Source: RGIG3102 sp964369915 (GTDB lineage: Bacteria > Bacillota > Clostridia > Oscillospirales > Ruminococcaceae). From it: a DNA stretch of 43,364 nt. The notes beneath the pieces are model-generated. The model made no database searches and had not been told where the DNA came from. It worked only from the letters and a program-made list of their open reading frames with translations. The DNA lies in contig CAYJGG010000012.1 of NCBI GenBank assembly GCA_964369915.1, positions 1 to 43,364 on the forward strand, given 5' to 3'. The translations under genes and the position numbers were made by a program. Below, in pieces: positions 17,358-26,127 of the stretch (its first letter is position 1; each line of letters starts with the position of its first letter).

Positions 17358-19136
17358 ATGGAAAGTATGGGAAGTATGAGAAGAAGCCATTATTCAGTTA
17401 AAGTTACTGAAGAAATGGTGGGCAGTGAAGTTGTAGTAGCAGGCTATATTGCAAAAAATAGAGATTTAGGGGCGATGGTGTTTTGCGATTTAAGAGATCC
17501 AAAAGGCGTTGTTCAATTAAGTTTTGATGATACTACGGATAAATCGCTCTTAGAAAAAGCAAAAACTTTAAGAGGCGAATTTGTTGTAATGGCAAAAGGT
17601 GTTGTTTCTTTAAGAGAAAAAGCGAATTTAAATATACCAACGGGTAAAATCGAAATTAAAGTTAATGAATTTAAAATCCTTTCAAAAGCACAAACTACTC
17701 CTTTTGAAATTAAAGACGATTTAAACGTTAATGAAGAACTAAAATTAAAATATAGATACTTAGATTTAAGAAGAAATAAAGTTAATGAAGCTATTATTCT
17801 TCGCCATAAAATAACTAAAATTGCAAGAGATTATTTTGATACTAATGATTTTATCGAAATCGAAACTCCTATTTTAGTTAAATCTACTCCAGAAGGCGCA
17901 AGAGATTATATAGTACCTTCACGTGTTCAACCAGGTAAATTCTTTGCACTACCACAAAGCCCACAGCTATATAAACAGCTATTAATGCTTTCAGGCTTTG
18001 ATAGATATATGCAAATTGCAAAATGCTTTAGAGATGAAGATTTAAGAGCAGATAGACAGCCAGAATTTACTCAAATCGACTTAGAAATGGCTTACGTAGA
18101 CGAAGAAGATATCCAAAGCATGAATGAAGGCTTTATTAAAAAAGTTTTTAAAGATGTTTTAGATGCTGATATTAAATTGCCATTTGAAAAAATGACTTAT
18201 AAAAAAGCAATGGAAGAATACGGAAGCGATAAGCCAGACACAAGATTTGAAATGAAACTATGCGATATTTCAAAAGAATTAGAAAACACAGAATTTGTTG
18301 TGTTTAAAAATGCTTTAGCAACTGGTAGCGTTAGATGTATAGTAGCAAAAGGCTTAAGCGAAAAACTAACAAGAAAAGAAATCGATAAATTAACAGAAGT
18401 AGCGAAAACTTATGGCGCAAAAGGCGTTGCATACACAAGAATTACAAGCGAAAATGAAACTTCAAGTTTTGAAAAATTCTTAACACCTGAAGAAATTTCA
18501 GCTGTTAGAGAAAAAGCAGGAGTAGGAGTTGGTGACGTATTACTAGTTGTAGCGAGCGAAGAAAACTCAGTTGTATTTGCAGCTTTATCAGCACTAAGAC
18601 TTCATATTGCAAAAAAATTCGATTTAATAAAACCAAATCAATACAACTTTTTATGGGTTACAGATTTTCCATTATTTGAATTTGATAAAGAAAATAATAG
18701 ATATGTTTCTGTTCATCATCCATTTACAATGCCAAAAGAAGAAGATTTAAATAAATTAGAAACAAATCCAGGCGAATGTAATGCAAAAGCATACGACATG
18801 GTTTTAAATGGTGTTGAACTAGGTGGCGGTTCTATTAGAATTTCAAACCCAGAATTGCAAAGTAAAATGTTTAAAATCTTAGGTTTTACTGAAGAAAGAA
18901 TGCAAGAAAACTTCGGCTTTTTAATTGAAGCTTATAAATATGGTGCACCTCCACACGGTGGTATGGCTTATGGCTTAGATAGGCTTTGTATGCTTATGGG
19001 CGATCATGATTCTATTAGAGATGTTATGGCGTTCCCTAAAGTGCAAAATTCAGGCGAAGTTATGACAAATTCTCCTGATATAGTTGAGAAAAAGCAATTA
19101 GATGAATTATTTATTGATTTAATTGAAAAAGAATAA
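17358..19136 (+). CDS. aspS: Aspartyl-tRNA synthetase
   Basis: Bacterial-type class II synthetase for tRNA-Asp. The N-terminal OB-fold anticodon domain (VVVAGYIAKNRDLGAMVFCDLRD, as VVVAGYIAKNRD and LGAMVFCDLRD) leads to motif 2 CFRDEDLRADRQPEFTQIDLE (as CFRDEDLRADR and QPEFTQIDLE). The bacterial GAD insertion lies at ~290-420, and motif 3 is GLDRLCMLMGDHDSIRDVMAFPK (as GLDRLCMLMG and DHDSIRDVMAFPK). The 592-aa length fits. Whether it also charges tRNA-Asn (non-discriminating) cannot be decided from the sequence. AAGGAGAG lies 10 nt before the ATG. It is co-transcribed with hisS and ended by the next terminator. Confidence 0.98.
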   Translation: MESMGSMRRSHYSVKVTEEMVGSEVVVAGYIAKNRDLGAMVFCDLRDPKGVVQLSFDDTTDKSLLEKAKTLRGEFVVMAKGVVSLREKANLNIPTGKIEIKVNEFKILSKAQTTPFEIKDDLNVNEELKLKYRYLDLRRNKVNEAIILRHKITKIARDYFDTNDFIEIETPILVKSTPEGARDYIVPSRVQPGKFFALPQSPQLYKQLLMLSGFDRYMQIAKCFRDEDLRADRQPEFTQIDLEMAYVDEEDIQSMNEGFIKKVFKDVLDADIKLPFEKMTYKKAMEEYGSDKPDTRFEMKLCDISKELENTEFVVFKNALATGSVRCIVAKGLSEKLTRKEIDKLTEVAKTYGAKGVAYTRITSENETSSFEKFLTPEEISAVREKAGVGVGDVLLVVASEENSVVFAALSALRLHIAKKFDLIKPNQYNFLWVTDFPLFEFDKENNRYVSVHHPFTMPKEEDLNKLETNPGECNAKAYDMVLNGVELGGGSIRISNPELQSKMFKILGFTEERMQENFGFLIEAYKYGAPPHGGMAYGLDRLCMLMGDHDSIRDVMAFPKVQNSGEVMTNSPDIVEKKQLDELFIDLIEKE

Positions 19137-19146
19137 TTAAATTAAG

Positions 19147-19180
19147 ATAAAACGATGAAATTTTTTCATCGTTTTATTAT
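19147..19180 (+). terminator. Intrinsic terminator after aspS
   Basis: Stem ATAAAACGATGAAA / TTTCATCGTTTTAT with a TTT loop and a T-rich tail. Confidence 0.9.
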
Positions 19181-19185
19181 TTTAA

Positions 19186-19213
19186 TTGAATAAAAATAAA
19201 TATATGATATAAT
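19186..19213 (+). promoter_or_regulatory. Promoter of the Crp/Fnr-type regulator
   Basis: TTGAAT, 16-bp spacer, TATAAT, with TGA giving a perfect extended -10. Confidence 0.8.
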
Positions 19214-19248
19214 AAATGTGAAAGTATAGAAAGGAATTGAGATAAATT

Positions 19249-19926
19249 ATGAATAAAAAAGATAAGATTGATTTTATTTTAAATGCCGATACTGATTTTA
19301 AAAAATTAACTAGTGAAGTTATAAAATATATAGATGAAAATTCCACGTATAAAACGTATTCAGCAAGGCAAAATATACATAGCGCCGACACAGACTGCTT
19401 AGGGATTATGTTTTTAATTTCTGGTAGTTTAAGAGTGTATATAATGTCTGATGAAGGAAAAGAAGTTACACTTTATAGAATTTCTCCTAGTGAAGTCTGT
19501 ATATTAACTGCATCTTGCGTTTTAACAGAGATAACTTTTGATGTGTATGTTGATGCAGAAGTTGACTCACAAGTGATAATTTTAAATAGCGATGCTGTTT
19601 TAGAATTAATTGATAATAATATTTATATTGAGAATTTTACAAATAAAATAAAAGCTCAAAGATTATCAGATGTAATGTGGACAATGCAACAGATTTTATT
19701 TTATAGCTTTGATAAACGTTTAGCAATATTTTTATACGATGAATATATTAAAAACGGTGCAGTGATACATTTTTCTCATATGGAAATTGCAAAATATTTA
19801 GGAAGTGCAAGAGAAGTTGTTTCAAGAATGCTTAAATATTTTGAAAATGAGGGGATATTAACAGTTTCAAGAAAAGAAATTGAAATCATCGATAAGAAAA
19901 AACTTCTTGAAAGAGCGCAAGGGTGA
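19249..19926 (+). CDS. Crp/Fnr-family transcriptional regulator
   Basis: Cytoplasmic DNA-binding regulator of 225 aa. Residues ~30-125 form the cyclic-nucleotide-binding-type beta barrel (GIMFLISGSLRVYIMSDEGKE, as GIMFLISGSLRVY and IMSDEGKEVTLYR). A dimer helix follows, then a C-terminal winged helix with SHMEIAKYLGSAREVVSRML. In the recognition helix, Arg188, Glu189 and Arg193 sit at the positions of E. coli CRP Arg180, Glu181 and Arg185, which read GTGA half-sites; Ser192 replaces CRP Gly184, as in FNR. No Fe-S cysteine cluster is seen, only CILTASC in the barrel. Its effector is unknown. trxA lies immediately downstream behind its own promoter, with a GTGA palindrome at this gene's 3' end. 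Confidence 0.9.
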   Translation: MNKKDKIDFILNADTDFKKLTSEVIKYIDENSTYKTYSARQNIHSADTDCLGIMFLISGSLRVYIMSDEGKEVTLYRISPSEVCILTASCVLTEITFDVYVDAEVDSQVIILNSDAVLELIDNNIYIENFTNKIKAQRLSDVMWTMQQILFYSFDKRLAIFLYDEYIKNGAVIHFSHMEIAKYLGSAREVVSRMLKYFENEGILTVSRKEIEIIDKKKLLERAQG

Positions 19927-19936
19927 TTTAATCACC
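19922..19936. promoter_or_regulatory. Candidate Crp-like operator upstream of trxA
   Basis: Perfect palindrome GGTGATT-T-AATCACC, core GTGAT-N3-ATCAC. Its centre (19929) is about 41 bp upstream of the predicted trxA start, the usual class II activator position. The half-site spacing is 1 bp shorter than the E. coli CRP consensus. It overlaps the 3' end of the regulator gene. Confidence 0.5.
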
Positions 19937-19954
19937 GCACTTATAGATACAATA

Positions 19955-19963
19955 TGATATAAT
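19955..19963 (+). promoter_or_regulatory. Extended -10 promoter of trxA
   Basis: TGATATAAT, a perfect TGn plus TATAAT. The -35 region has no recognisable hexamer, which fits a promoter that needs an activator. The surrounding 15 bases (ATATGATATAATAAA) are identical to the -10 region of the upstream regulator gene. Confidence 0.7.
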
Positions 19964-19994
19964 AAAGACAACCAAAATATAGGAGGGTTATATT

Positions 19995-20309
19995 ATGAGC
20001 ATGCAAATAACAAAAGACAACTTTGAAGTAGAAGTTATGAACAGTGAAATTCCAGTATTAGTGGATTTTTGGGCGCCTTGGTGTGGACCTTGTAAAATGA
20101 TAGGACCAATCATTGAAGAATTAGCAGCTGAGTATGAAGGTAAAGCAAAAGTTGGAAAACTTAATGTTGATGATGAACAAGAAATTGCGATGAAATATGG
20201 AGTTATGAGCATTCCAACATTAGTTGTTTTTAATAAAGGACAAGAAGTTGAAAGAATAGTTGGCTTTAAGCCAAAAGCAGCGTTAGCTGAAATTTTAAAT
20301 AAATATTAA
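19995..20309 (+). CDS. trxA: Thioredoxin
   Basis: Cytoplasmic dithiol/disulfide oxidoreductase of 104 aa. It has the classic active site FWAPWCGPCKM (Cys30 and Cys33), the cis-Pro segment SIPTLVVF, and the C-terminal GFKPKAALAEIL. A strong AGGAGGG lies 7 nt before the ATG. It is transcribed alone from an activator-like promoter and followed by a terminator. The partner thioredoxin reductase is not in the window. Confidence 0.98.
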   Translation: MSMQITKDNFEVEVMNSEIPVLVDFWAPWCGPCKMIGPIIEELAAEYEGKAKVGKLNVDDEQEIAMKYGVMSIPTLVVFNKGQEVERIVGFKPKAALAEILNKY

Positions 20310-20315
20310 TTATTA

Positions 20316-20348
20316 AAAAAATAAGTGCTTTATAGCACTTATTTTTAT
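20316..20348 (+). terminator. Intrinsic terminator after trxA
   Basis: Stem AAAAATAAGTGCT / AGCACTTATTTTT, 13 bp, with a four-base loop. Confidence 0.9.
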
Positions 20349-20371
20349 TTGTGAAAATCTAAATATCTATA

Positions 20372-20400
20372 TTTACAATTAGCATATTTAATGATAAACT
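20372..20400 (+). promoter_or_regulatory. Promoter of the cell-wall amidase gene
   Basis: TTTACA, 17-bp spacer, TAAACT, with TGA as an extended -10. Confidence 0.6.
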
Positions 20401-20443
20401 TATATAAGATGTAATAAAAACAAGTAATTGAATTGGGGTAAAA

Positions 20444-22714
20444 ATGAAGTATAAAACAAAAAAGAAAAATAAAGCATTATCTTTTATTTTAGCAGCAAGT
20501 ATACTAATTATAACAGCTTTAATAACAGTGATGCTTTTTTCATTAAAAAAAGAAAAATTTCAAATTTTAGATACAGAAACTGAAAAAATTGATATAGTTT
20601 CAGTTGAATATAATATTTTTGAAGTAATTAATGATTATAATGAAGATAATATTGATGAAAAATTATTAGAATTATTCATGAAATTAAAAGAAAGCGATGT
20701 TAATACTTTAATTTTACCAGTAGTTAATGGTGAAAATGCGATTATTGATATTGAAGGCTATATAAATATTAACGATGAAGCTAATTTATTAGACGAATTA
20801 GTAAAACAGGGTGCAGAAAATTCAGTGCAAATTTTAATTTCTATTGATAATTCTGTTTTTAGTATAAATGATATTGTAAATTTGGTAGGGCTTATTTCTA
20901 GCAATGAAAATGTTTCAGGTGTGTTAGTTGATAATTCTAATTTAACTAACGATGAAATATTAGAACTTGATGCAACATTAAATGAAGATAATCATTTATT
21001 AGCTATCAAAAATACTAATTCTAGTTATATAAATGAAATAATAAGCAACACTGCAGTTGATTATTTTATATATCCAGCTAGCACTGACGCTGATTTTATA
21101 GCTTTAAGCGAAGCGAATAGTGATAGTAGTAAGGTTTTAATGCATTATGAAGCGGTTGATTTTGAAAAAAATAGTTTAAAAATTAAAGGAAGTCATGATT
21201 TAGATGGTGTTGTTTTTGCAAAACTTTCAAATGATTACACTGTTTTAAATACAAATACAGCTTATACACAGGGTGATATGGAAATTCCAGAATTTAATTT
21301 TGATGTTTCTAATGAATTTATAGTAACTAATCCTTTAATAAATGAAACTACATATTATTCAGGTATTTTCATAACAGGTGTTGGCGAAGAAAATGGAATT
21401 GTAACTGTTAATGGAGAAGAATACACGTCTCAAACAGACGGCACTTTTGGTATTTACTATGATTTATCAGTTGGCACTAATAGGCTAGAAATTTCTCAAA
21501 ATGGAGAAACGCACACAGTTAATGTAACTAGAAAAACTTACTCGTCTTCAGGTAGCACCTGGGAACCTTCACACGATGGGACAGAATTTGCTGAAGAAAA
21601 TCAAGTTGTTATAGCTGCAAAAGACTTAACAAGTATTTTAAATACTCCTGACGATGATGGAGATATTTTAGCAGGAGTTCCTTTAGGGACTGAAATGATT
21701 GTTAGAGAAACAGTTGAAACTACAAGAAGTGGCTACACAACCTATGCTTATAAACTCAGTGGTGGTGGTTATGTTTTAGCAAAAAATGTCGAGTGGGCTG
21801 ATAGTTATACACCAAGTGAAATTTCAGGTGGTACTATTGAAGTTATAGAAGAAGGAAACGAAGCGGGAGATATAATCCTAACTTTTAATTCGACAGGAAA
21901 ACCGGCTGTTATATCTTATTTTGAAGAAGATAGCTTAACTTTTGCATTTTTAGATGCAACTATTGGAGCTACTACAGAAAATTTAACTAGTGATATGTTT
22001 ACTAATATTGATTTTGGGGTAAGTGAAGGCAGTAATGCGACAATAAAACTTAACCAAACTAATAATTCAATATGGGGCTATTACGTAAGCCAGACAGACA
22101 CTACAACAACAATTTATCTAAAAAAACCACCAGAAAAAGCTGACGGAAATCAGCCTTTACTTGGAACAAGTATAGTTTTAGATGCAGGACACGGTGATCA
22201 AGATTCAGGCACTGTTGGTGTTGCTGGAGGATATGGACCTACTGAAAAAGATTTGAATTTAGCAGTAACTTTAGTTGCAAAAGAAATGCTAGAAGAATAT
22301 GGTGCAACTGTTCATTTAGTTAGAGAAGACGATACTTTTTTTGAACTTGAAGAAAGAAGAATGTTTACAAATGAAGTAAAAGCTGATTTATTTATCTCTT
22401 TGCATCATAATAGTATGGCATATTCGTATGACTCAAATAATGCTATGGGAGCAGAAATTTATTATTTCACAAAGCAAAGCGAAAACTTTGCAACTGCTTT
22501 AGTTGATAATATATCCTTAGAAACTAATAGAAATAATAGAGGTAGTAAACAAGGTTATTATTATGTGACAAGAGTTGATATAGCACCAGCTGTTTTAATG
22601 GAATATTCATTTTTAATGAATCCAAATGAATATTCTTTAACTTATAGCGATGAGGCTATTTATGATGCAGCTTATGGAACTGTTAAAGCTATTTTAGAAA
22701 GCATACCAGAATAA
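20444..22714 (+). CDS. Multidomain N-acetylmuramoyl-L-alanine amidase
   Basis: Membrane-anchored peptidoglycan amidase (Amidase_3) that cuts the lactyl-peptide bond of the cell wall. One N-terminal helix (~12-32) is followed by several extracellular parts. Residues ~45-270 have alternating strand/helix segments ending in conserved-looking VNTLILPVV and VSGVLVDNS, reminiscent of a glycosidase-like TIM barrel without visible catalytic residues. A small beta-sandwich follows (~285-370), then an SH3-like segment (~390-450) and an AMIN-like segment (~460-565). The C-terminal catalytic domain starts at VLDAGHGDQDSG (His583), with a zinc-ligand Glu in EKDLNLAV, FISLHHNS, and a final Glu in VLMEYSFLMN. 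The weak ribosome binding site is GGGG. The amidase call is firm; the N-terminal fold is inference. Confidence 0.9.
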   Translation: MKYKTKKKNKALSFILAASILIITALITVMLFSLKKEKFQILDTETEKIDIVSVEYNIFEVINDYNEDNIDEKLLELFMKLKESDVNTLILPVVNGENAIIDIEGYININDEANLLDELVKQGAENSVQILISIDNSVFSINDIVNLVGLISSNENVSGVLVDNSNLTNDEILELDATLNEDNHLLAIKNTNSSYINEIISNTAVDYFIYPASTDADFIALSEANSDSSKVLMHYEAVDFEKNSLKIKGSHDLDGVVFAKLSNDYTVLNTNTAYTQGDMEIPEFNFDVSNEFIVTNPLINETTYYSGIFITGVGEENGIVTVNGEEYTSQTDGTFGIYYDLSVGTNRLEISQNGETHTVNVTRKTYSSSGSTWEPSHDGTEFAEENQVVIAAKDLTSILNTPDDDGDILAGVPLGTEMIVRETVETTRSGYTTYAYKLSGGGYVLAKNVEWADSYTPSEISGGTIEVIEEGNEAGDIILTFNSTGKPAVISYFEEDSLTFAFLDATIGATTENLTSDMFTNIDFGVSEGSNATIKLNQTNNSIWGYYVSQTDTTTTIYLKKPPEKADGNQPLLGTSIVLDAGHGDQDSGTVGVAGGYGPTEKDLNLAVTLVAKEMLEEYGATVHLVREDDTFFELEERRMFTNEVKADLFISLHHNSMAYSYDSNNAMGAEIYYFTKQSENFATALVDNISLETNRNNRGSKQGYYYVTRVDIAPAVLMEYSFLMNPNEYSLTYSDEAIYDAAYGTVKAILESIPE

Positions 22715-22716
22715 AA

Positions 22717-22753
22717 AAATAAATCCGTAGAATTATATTCTACGGATTTTTAT
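22717..22753. terminator. Bidirectional terminator, amidase / permease
   Basis: Stem AAATCCGTAGAAT / ATTCTACGGATTT with A/T flanks. The right arm contains the stop codon and last codons of the convergent permease gene, so the hairpin doubles as coding sequence. Confidence 0.9.
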
Positions 22754-24032
22754 TTGTTTTAGATTTATTATAGCCGTATAAAAAAGCAAAAACTAATAAA
22801 AATAAATTGATAACTATCATTATAAAATTTAAATTTTTCAAAGAAACTAAAACAATAAAAATTTCTATAACACAAAAAATAAAAACTAATAAAAAATATA
22901 GAAAATTGTTTATATAAATTTTAGATTTTTTCCATTCTTTTTTGAAAACAAAAGGGAATTTAATAGCAGAAATTAATATTAAAAAAGTGCTTACAGAAGA
23001 TAAAACCATAGTAAAACTTGTGATTTCTTTTATTGATAAATTAAATAAAATAGGCAAACATCCAATTGTAAAAACTATTGTTATTGAAATAAAATACGCT
23101 TTAAATTTATTTTGTTTTTTGAAAAAAGAAGGTAGCCAGCCGTCTTTCGTGCCAGCTACAACAGGGAAAATCGAATCTGGTATTCCGGCATTCATTGTTG
23201 TAATTAAAGCAAAAATTGGCCCTAATATTAAAAACAGAGTGTAGAAAATGGGGTGAAGAATATGTTTTGCAGTAATTGTAAGGGTAGCATTTTGAGTTAA
23301 ATGAAGAGGTAAAACAGCGCCAGCTGCATATCCTACTAAAACATATAAAACTAAAGTTACAATAGATATATATACCATACTTTTAGGAATATTTACAGTT
23401 GGATTTTTGCAAAGTTTTGAATAATTTGCAATAGAATTTATTCCATCACATGAATAACTAAGTAAAACGACAGCACTAAAAAAACCTTGAGTACCATTTA
23501 AAAACATATAAGAAGATGAAAAATCTAAATAATTTTCTTGAGTGTTTAATATAGCTACTAATGAAAATGCAATTAAAGTGAAAAGTAAAATAGGAGTTGC
23601 AAATGATTGAACTTTACTCATCATATTAACTCCAAGTAAGTTCATAAAGCAAAAAAAAGCCCATAAAATTATAGCAATATATTTTGAAAAAGAAAAAGGG
23701 AAGATATCAAATATATATTGCGATAAAGCTAAAACGGCTGTTCCTCTAGCTGCCCAAGATAAAAGGGAAGCAATAGTTATAAATCCACCATAATTTTTTC
23801 CTACACAACTTGTTATCATTGCATATCTTCCACCTTCTAAACTTACAGAAGAAAAAAAGAATATATAAGGAATTATTCTAAAAAAAGATATAAGACAAGA
23901 AACAAAAAAAGCAAGCCAAATTGAATAACCAGTGACAGCTAAAGCCGCCCCTACAATACTAACAACACCAGCGCCTACAACATGCCCAGTACCAATCCAA
24001 ACAAGCTCTTTTAAAGTTAATTTATTTTGCAT
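22740..24032 (-). CDS. APC-superfamily amino acid permease
   Basis: Integral membrane transporter of 430 aa with about 12 hydrophobic helices. The N-terminal GTGHVVGAGVVSIVGAA in helix 1 is the substrate and ion-binding glycine motif of APC (LeuT-fold) carriers. SYSCDGINSIANYSKLCKNP resembles the helix 6 region and following loop of amino acid permeases. The substrate is not predictable. The stop codon (TAG) lies in the stem of the shared terminator. The upstream neighbour on the same strand ends in its own terminator, so this gene is probably transcribed alone. GAAGGTG precedes the ATG. Confidence 0.85.
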   Translation of the reverse strand: MQNKLTLKELVWIGTGHVVGAGVVSIVGAALAVTGYSIWLAFFVSCLISFFRIIPYIFFFSSVSLEGGRYAMITSCVGKNYGGFITIASLLSWAARGTAVLALSQYIFDIFPFSFSKYIAIILWAFFCFMNLLGVNMMSKVQSFATPILLFTLIAFSLVAILNTQENYLDFSSSYMFLNGTQGFFSAVVLLSYSCDGINSIANYSKLCKNPTVNIPKSMVYISIVTLVLYVLVGYAAGAVLPLHLTQNATLTITAKHILHPIFYTLFLILGPIFALITTMNAGIPDSIFPVVAGTKDGWLPSFFKKQNKFKAYFISITIVFTIGCLPILFNLSIKEITSFTMVLSSVSTFLILISAIKFPFVFKKEWKKSKIYINNFLYFLLVFIFCVIEIFIVLVSLKNLNFIMIVINLFLLVFAFLYGYNKSKTNKNP

Positions 24033-24097
24033 AATTTCACCTTCATAATCTATATATTACCATAATAAATAATATTAATTTAATACTGAAAATATGC

Positions 24098-24131
24098 AAA
24101 AAAAGGTGTTACTATAAAAGTAACACCTTTT
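24098..24131 (-). terminator. Intrinsic terminator after the amidohydrolase gene
   Basis: Stem AAAAGGTGTTACT / AGTAACACCTTTT with a five-base loop and a T run on the minus strand. Confidence 0.9.
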
Positions 24132-24134
24132 AGA

Positions 24135-25742
24135 TTATTGTTTTTTATAAGCGATAAGCCCGTTTATAATAGTTGTATCAACGGTTACTTCTCTTAATTC
24201 TTCTGAGTTTATACTAAATATATCTCTATCTAAAATAACTAAATCTGCAAAATACCCAGGTAATAGTTTTCCTTTAGTGTTTTCAGCAAAGTTTGAATAG
24301 GCACTGCCTTGCGTATATAAAGAAATAGCATCATTTAAACTAACAGCTTGCTTTGGATAATACCCTTCTGTTTGAGTTTTTGATAAATCTTTTCTATTAA
24401 CAGCACAGTATAAATTATCCATAGTTTTTAAATCTTCAACAGGCGCATCAGTGCCATAAGAAGTTTTAATTCCCATTCTAAACATATCGCCAAAAGCATA
24501 AGAAGTGCTAGCTAACTCTTCGCCAACTCTATCTGCAACTATATGCATATCGTAATGAATAAATATTGGTTGCACATAAGCTAGAATATCGTTTGTTTTA
24601 AATCTTTCTAATAAAGTTTTATCTGTGATTTGACAGTGAATAATACCATGTCTTAATGGATTTTCGCCATTTTTTATAACAGTATCATAAGCATCTAATA
24701 CCATTTCAATAGCTTTATCACCAATAGCGTGAATAGCTACTTGAAGTCCGTTTTCATCAGCAATTTTAACCATTTCATTAAGCTGTTCTTGACTCATGCA
24801 GATAATTCCACTTGTTGAGTTATCATCTGCGTAAGGGCTTCTCATAGCGGCAGTTCTAGCGCCTAAAGAACCATCTACAAACATTTTTAAAGGGCCAATT
24901 TTATTGAACTCATCGCCAAAGCCAGTTTTAAATCCAGAATTTATAAATTCTTGTAATTCACTAGGGGTAGAGAATGTACATTGGTGATAAGCTCTTGGTC
25001 TAATAAGGTTATTTTGATAAACATTTTTATAAGCTGTATACATTTCATTAAAATTAGATGAACTAATATCATTCGTTTGAAACGATGTTATTCCTTGAGA
25101 AACTGCATAGTCCATAGCTGAATTTATTGTGTTTTCTAAATCACTTGTAGACGGGGAAGGAATATGAGATGAAATAAGCTCAATTGCAGCTTCGGTGAAA
25201 ACTCCATTTGGCATACCATCTTCATCAAGATAAAACTCAGCACCTTCGATTTGATTTGTATCTTTTGTGATTTTACAAATTTCTAAAGCCTTTGTATTGC
25301 AAGAGGCTAAATGTCCGCAAGCACGTTTAAATAAAATAGGATGTTCAGTTGAAATTTTATCTAAATCATGCCTTGTTAATAGCTTTTTATTTTCAAAATA
25401 GTCTTGGTTCCAACCTCTACCTAAAACAAAATTTCCGTTAGGGATATTATTTTTTTTAATAAAATCACGAGCTTTATTAATTACATCTTCAACCGAATTC
25501 AAGCCATATAATTGAACTGATTCTAAAGAAGTGCCAACGCCGTATAAATGCTGATGAGAATCATTAAATCCTGGAATAACAGCATTTTGTTTTGCATCTA
25601 TTACCTTGGTATCGGCTTTTTTAAAAGCTAGTATTTCTTCGTTTGTACCGATATATTTTATTATATTATTTTCAAATAATATAGCATTAACATAATATCC
25701 ACTTTCAATATATATATTTCCATTAAAAATTATTGTTTGCAT
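24135..25742 (-). CDS. YtcJ-like metal-dependent amidohydrolase
   Basis: Amidohydrolase_3 family enzyme of 535 aa. The strand-1 metal motif is PGFNDSHQHLYG, and the later ligands are in LKMFVDGSLGARTA, QVAIHAIGDKAIEMVLDAYD and TSYGTDAPVEDLKTMDNLY. N- and C-terminal beta segments (IIFNGNIYIESG, LVILDRDIFSI) frame the barrel as usual. YtcJ relatives hydrolyse amides or formamides, and the natural substrate here is unknown. The gene stands alone with a consensus promoter and terminator; AAGGAG precedes the ATG. Confidence 0.9.
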   Translation of the reverse strand: MQTIIFNGNIYIESGYYVNAILFENNIIKYIGTNEEILAFKKADTKVIDAKQNAVIPGFNDSHQHLYGVGTSLESVQLYGLNSVEDVINKARDFIKKNNIPNGNFVLGRGWNQDYFENKKLLTRHDLDKISTEHPILFKRACGHLASCNTKALEICKITKDTNQIEGAEFYLDEDGMPNGVFTEAAIELISSHIPSPSTSDLENTINSAMDYAVSQGITSFQTNDISSSNFNEMYTAYKNVYQNNLIRPRAYHQCTFSTPSELQEFINSGFKTGFGDEFNKIGPLKMFVDGSLGARTAAMRSPYADDNSTSGIICMSQEQLNEMVKIADENGLQVAIHAIGDKAIEMVLDAYDTVIKNGENPLRHGIIHCQITDKTLLERFKTNDILAYVQPIFIHYDMHIVADRVGEELASTSYAFGDMFRMGIKTSYGTDAPVEDLKTMDNLYCAVNRKDLSKTQTEGYYPKQAVSLNDAISLYTQGSAYSNFAENTKGKLLPGYFADLVILDRDIFSINSEELREVTVDTTIINGLIAYKKQ

Positions 25743-25782
25743 AAAATTCTCCTTTTTAATAAAATTTAATTTTATGTTATAA

Positions 25783-25811
25783 ATAGTATCATGTGAATAA
25801 TTTTATGTCAA
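25783..25811 (-). promoter_or_regulatory. Promoter of the YtcJ-like gene
   Basis: Minus strand TTGACA, 17-bp spacer, TACTAT, with TGA as an extended -10. The -35 lies right after the rpsR terminator. Confidence 0.8.
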
Positions 25812-25812
25812 A

Positions 25813-25840
25813 TAAAAAACGCCGATAAAATCGGCGTTTT
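25813..25840 (-). terminator. Intrinsic terminator of the rpsF-ssb-rpsR operon
   Basis: Stem AAAACGCCGAT / ATCGGCGTTTT, 11 bp with a triloop, followed by T's on the minus strand. Confidence 0.93.
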
Positions 25841-25848
25841 AAAATAAA

Positions 25849-26100
25849 CTAGTTATTTACATATGGTAGTAATGCAACATGACGAGCTCTTTTTATTGAT
25901 ACTGTTAATTCTCTTTGATGTTGAGAACATGTACCTGTAACACGTCTTGGAACAATTTTACCTCTTTCAGAAATGTATTTTCTTAATTTAGCTGTATCTT
26001 TATAATCGATTACTTCTACTTTATCCATACAAAAGCTACAAACTTTTTTGCGGCCACGTTTAACATTTCTGTTTTTGAAATCTCTATCATTTCTTTCCAT
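25849..26100 (-). CDS. rpsR: 30S ribosomal protein S18 (cysteine-containing form)
   Basis: Small-subunit protein that pairs with S6 on 16S rRNA. The core IDYKDTAKLRKYISERGKIVPRRVTG, given as IDYKDTAKLRKYI and SERGKIVPRRVTG, is unmistakable, as is RARHVALLPYV at the end. CSFC near residue 21 plus a further Cys and His in GTCSQHQREL match the zinc-ribbon (C+) type of S18. The 83-aa length is normal. It is the last gene of rpsF-ssb-rpsR, the conserved bacterial order. Confidence 0.97.
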   Translation of the reverse strand: MERNDRDFKNRNVKRGRKKVCSFCMDKVEVIDYKDTAKLRKYISERGKIVPRRVTGTCSQHQRELTVSIKRARHVALLPYVNN

Positions 26101-26127
26101 TTGAAAAATTCCTCTCTTTCTTAAAAA

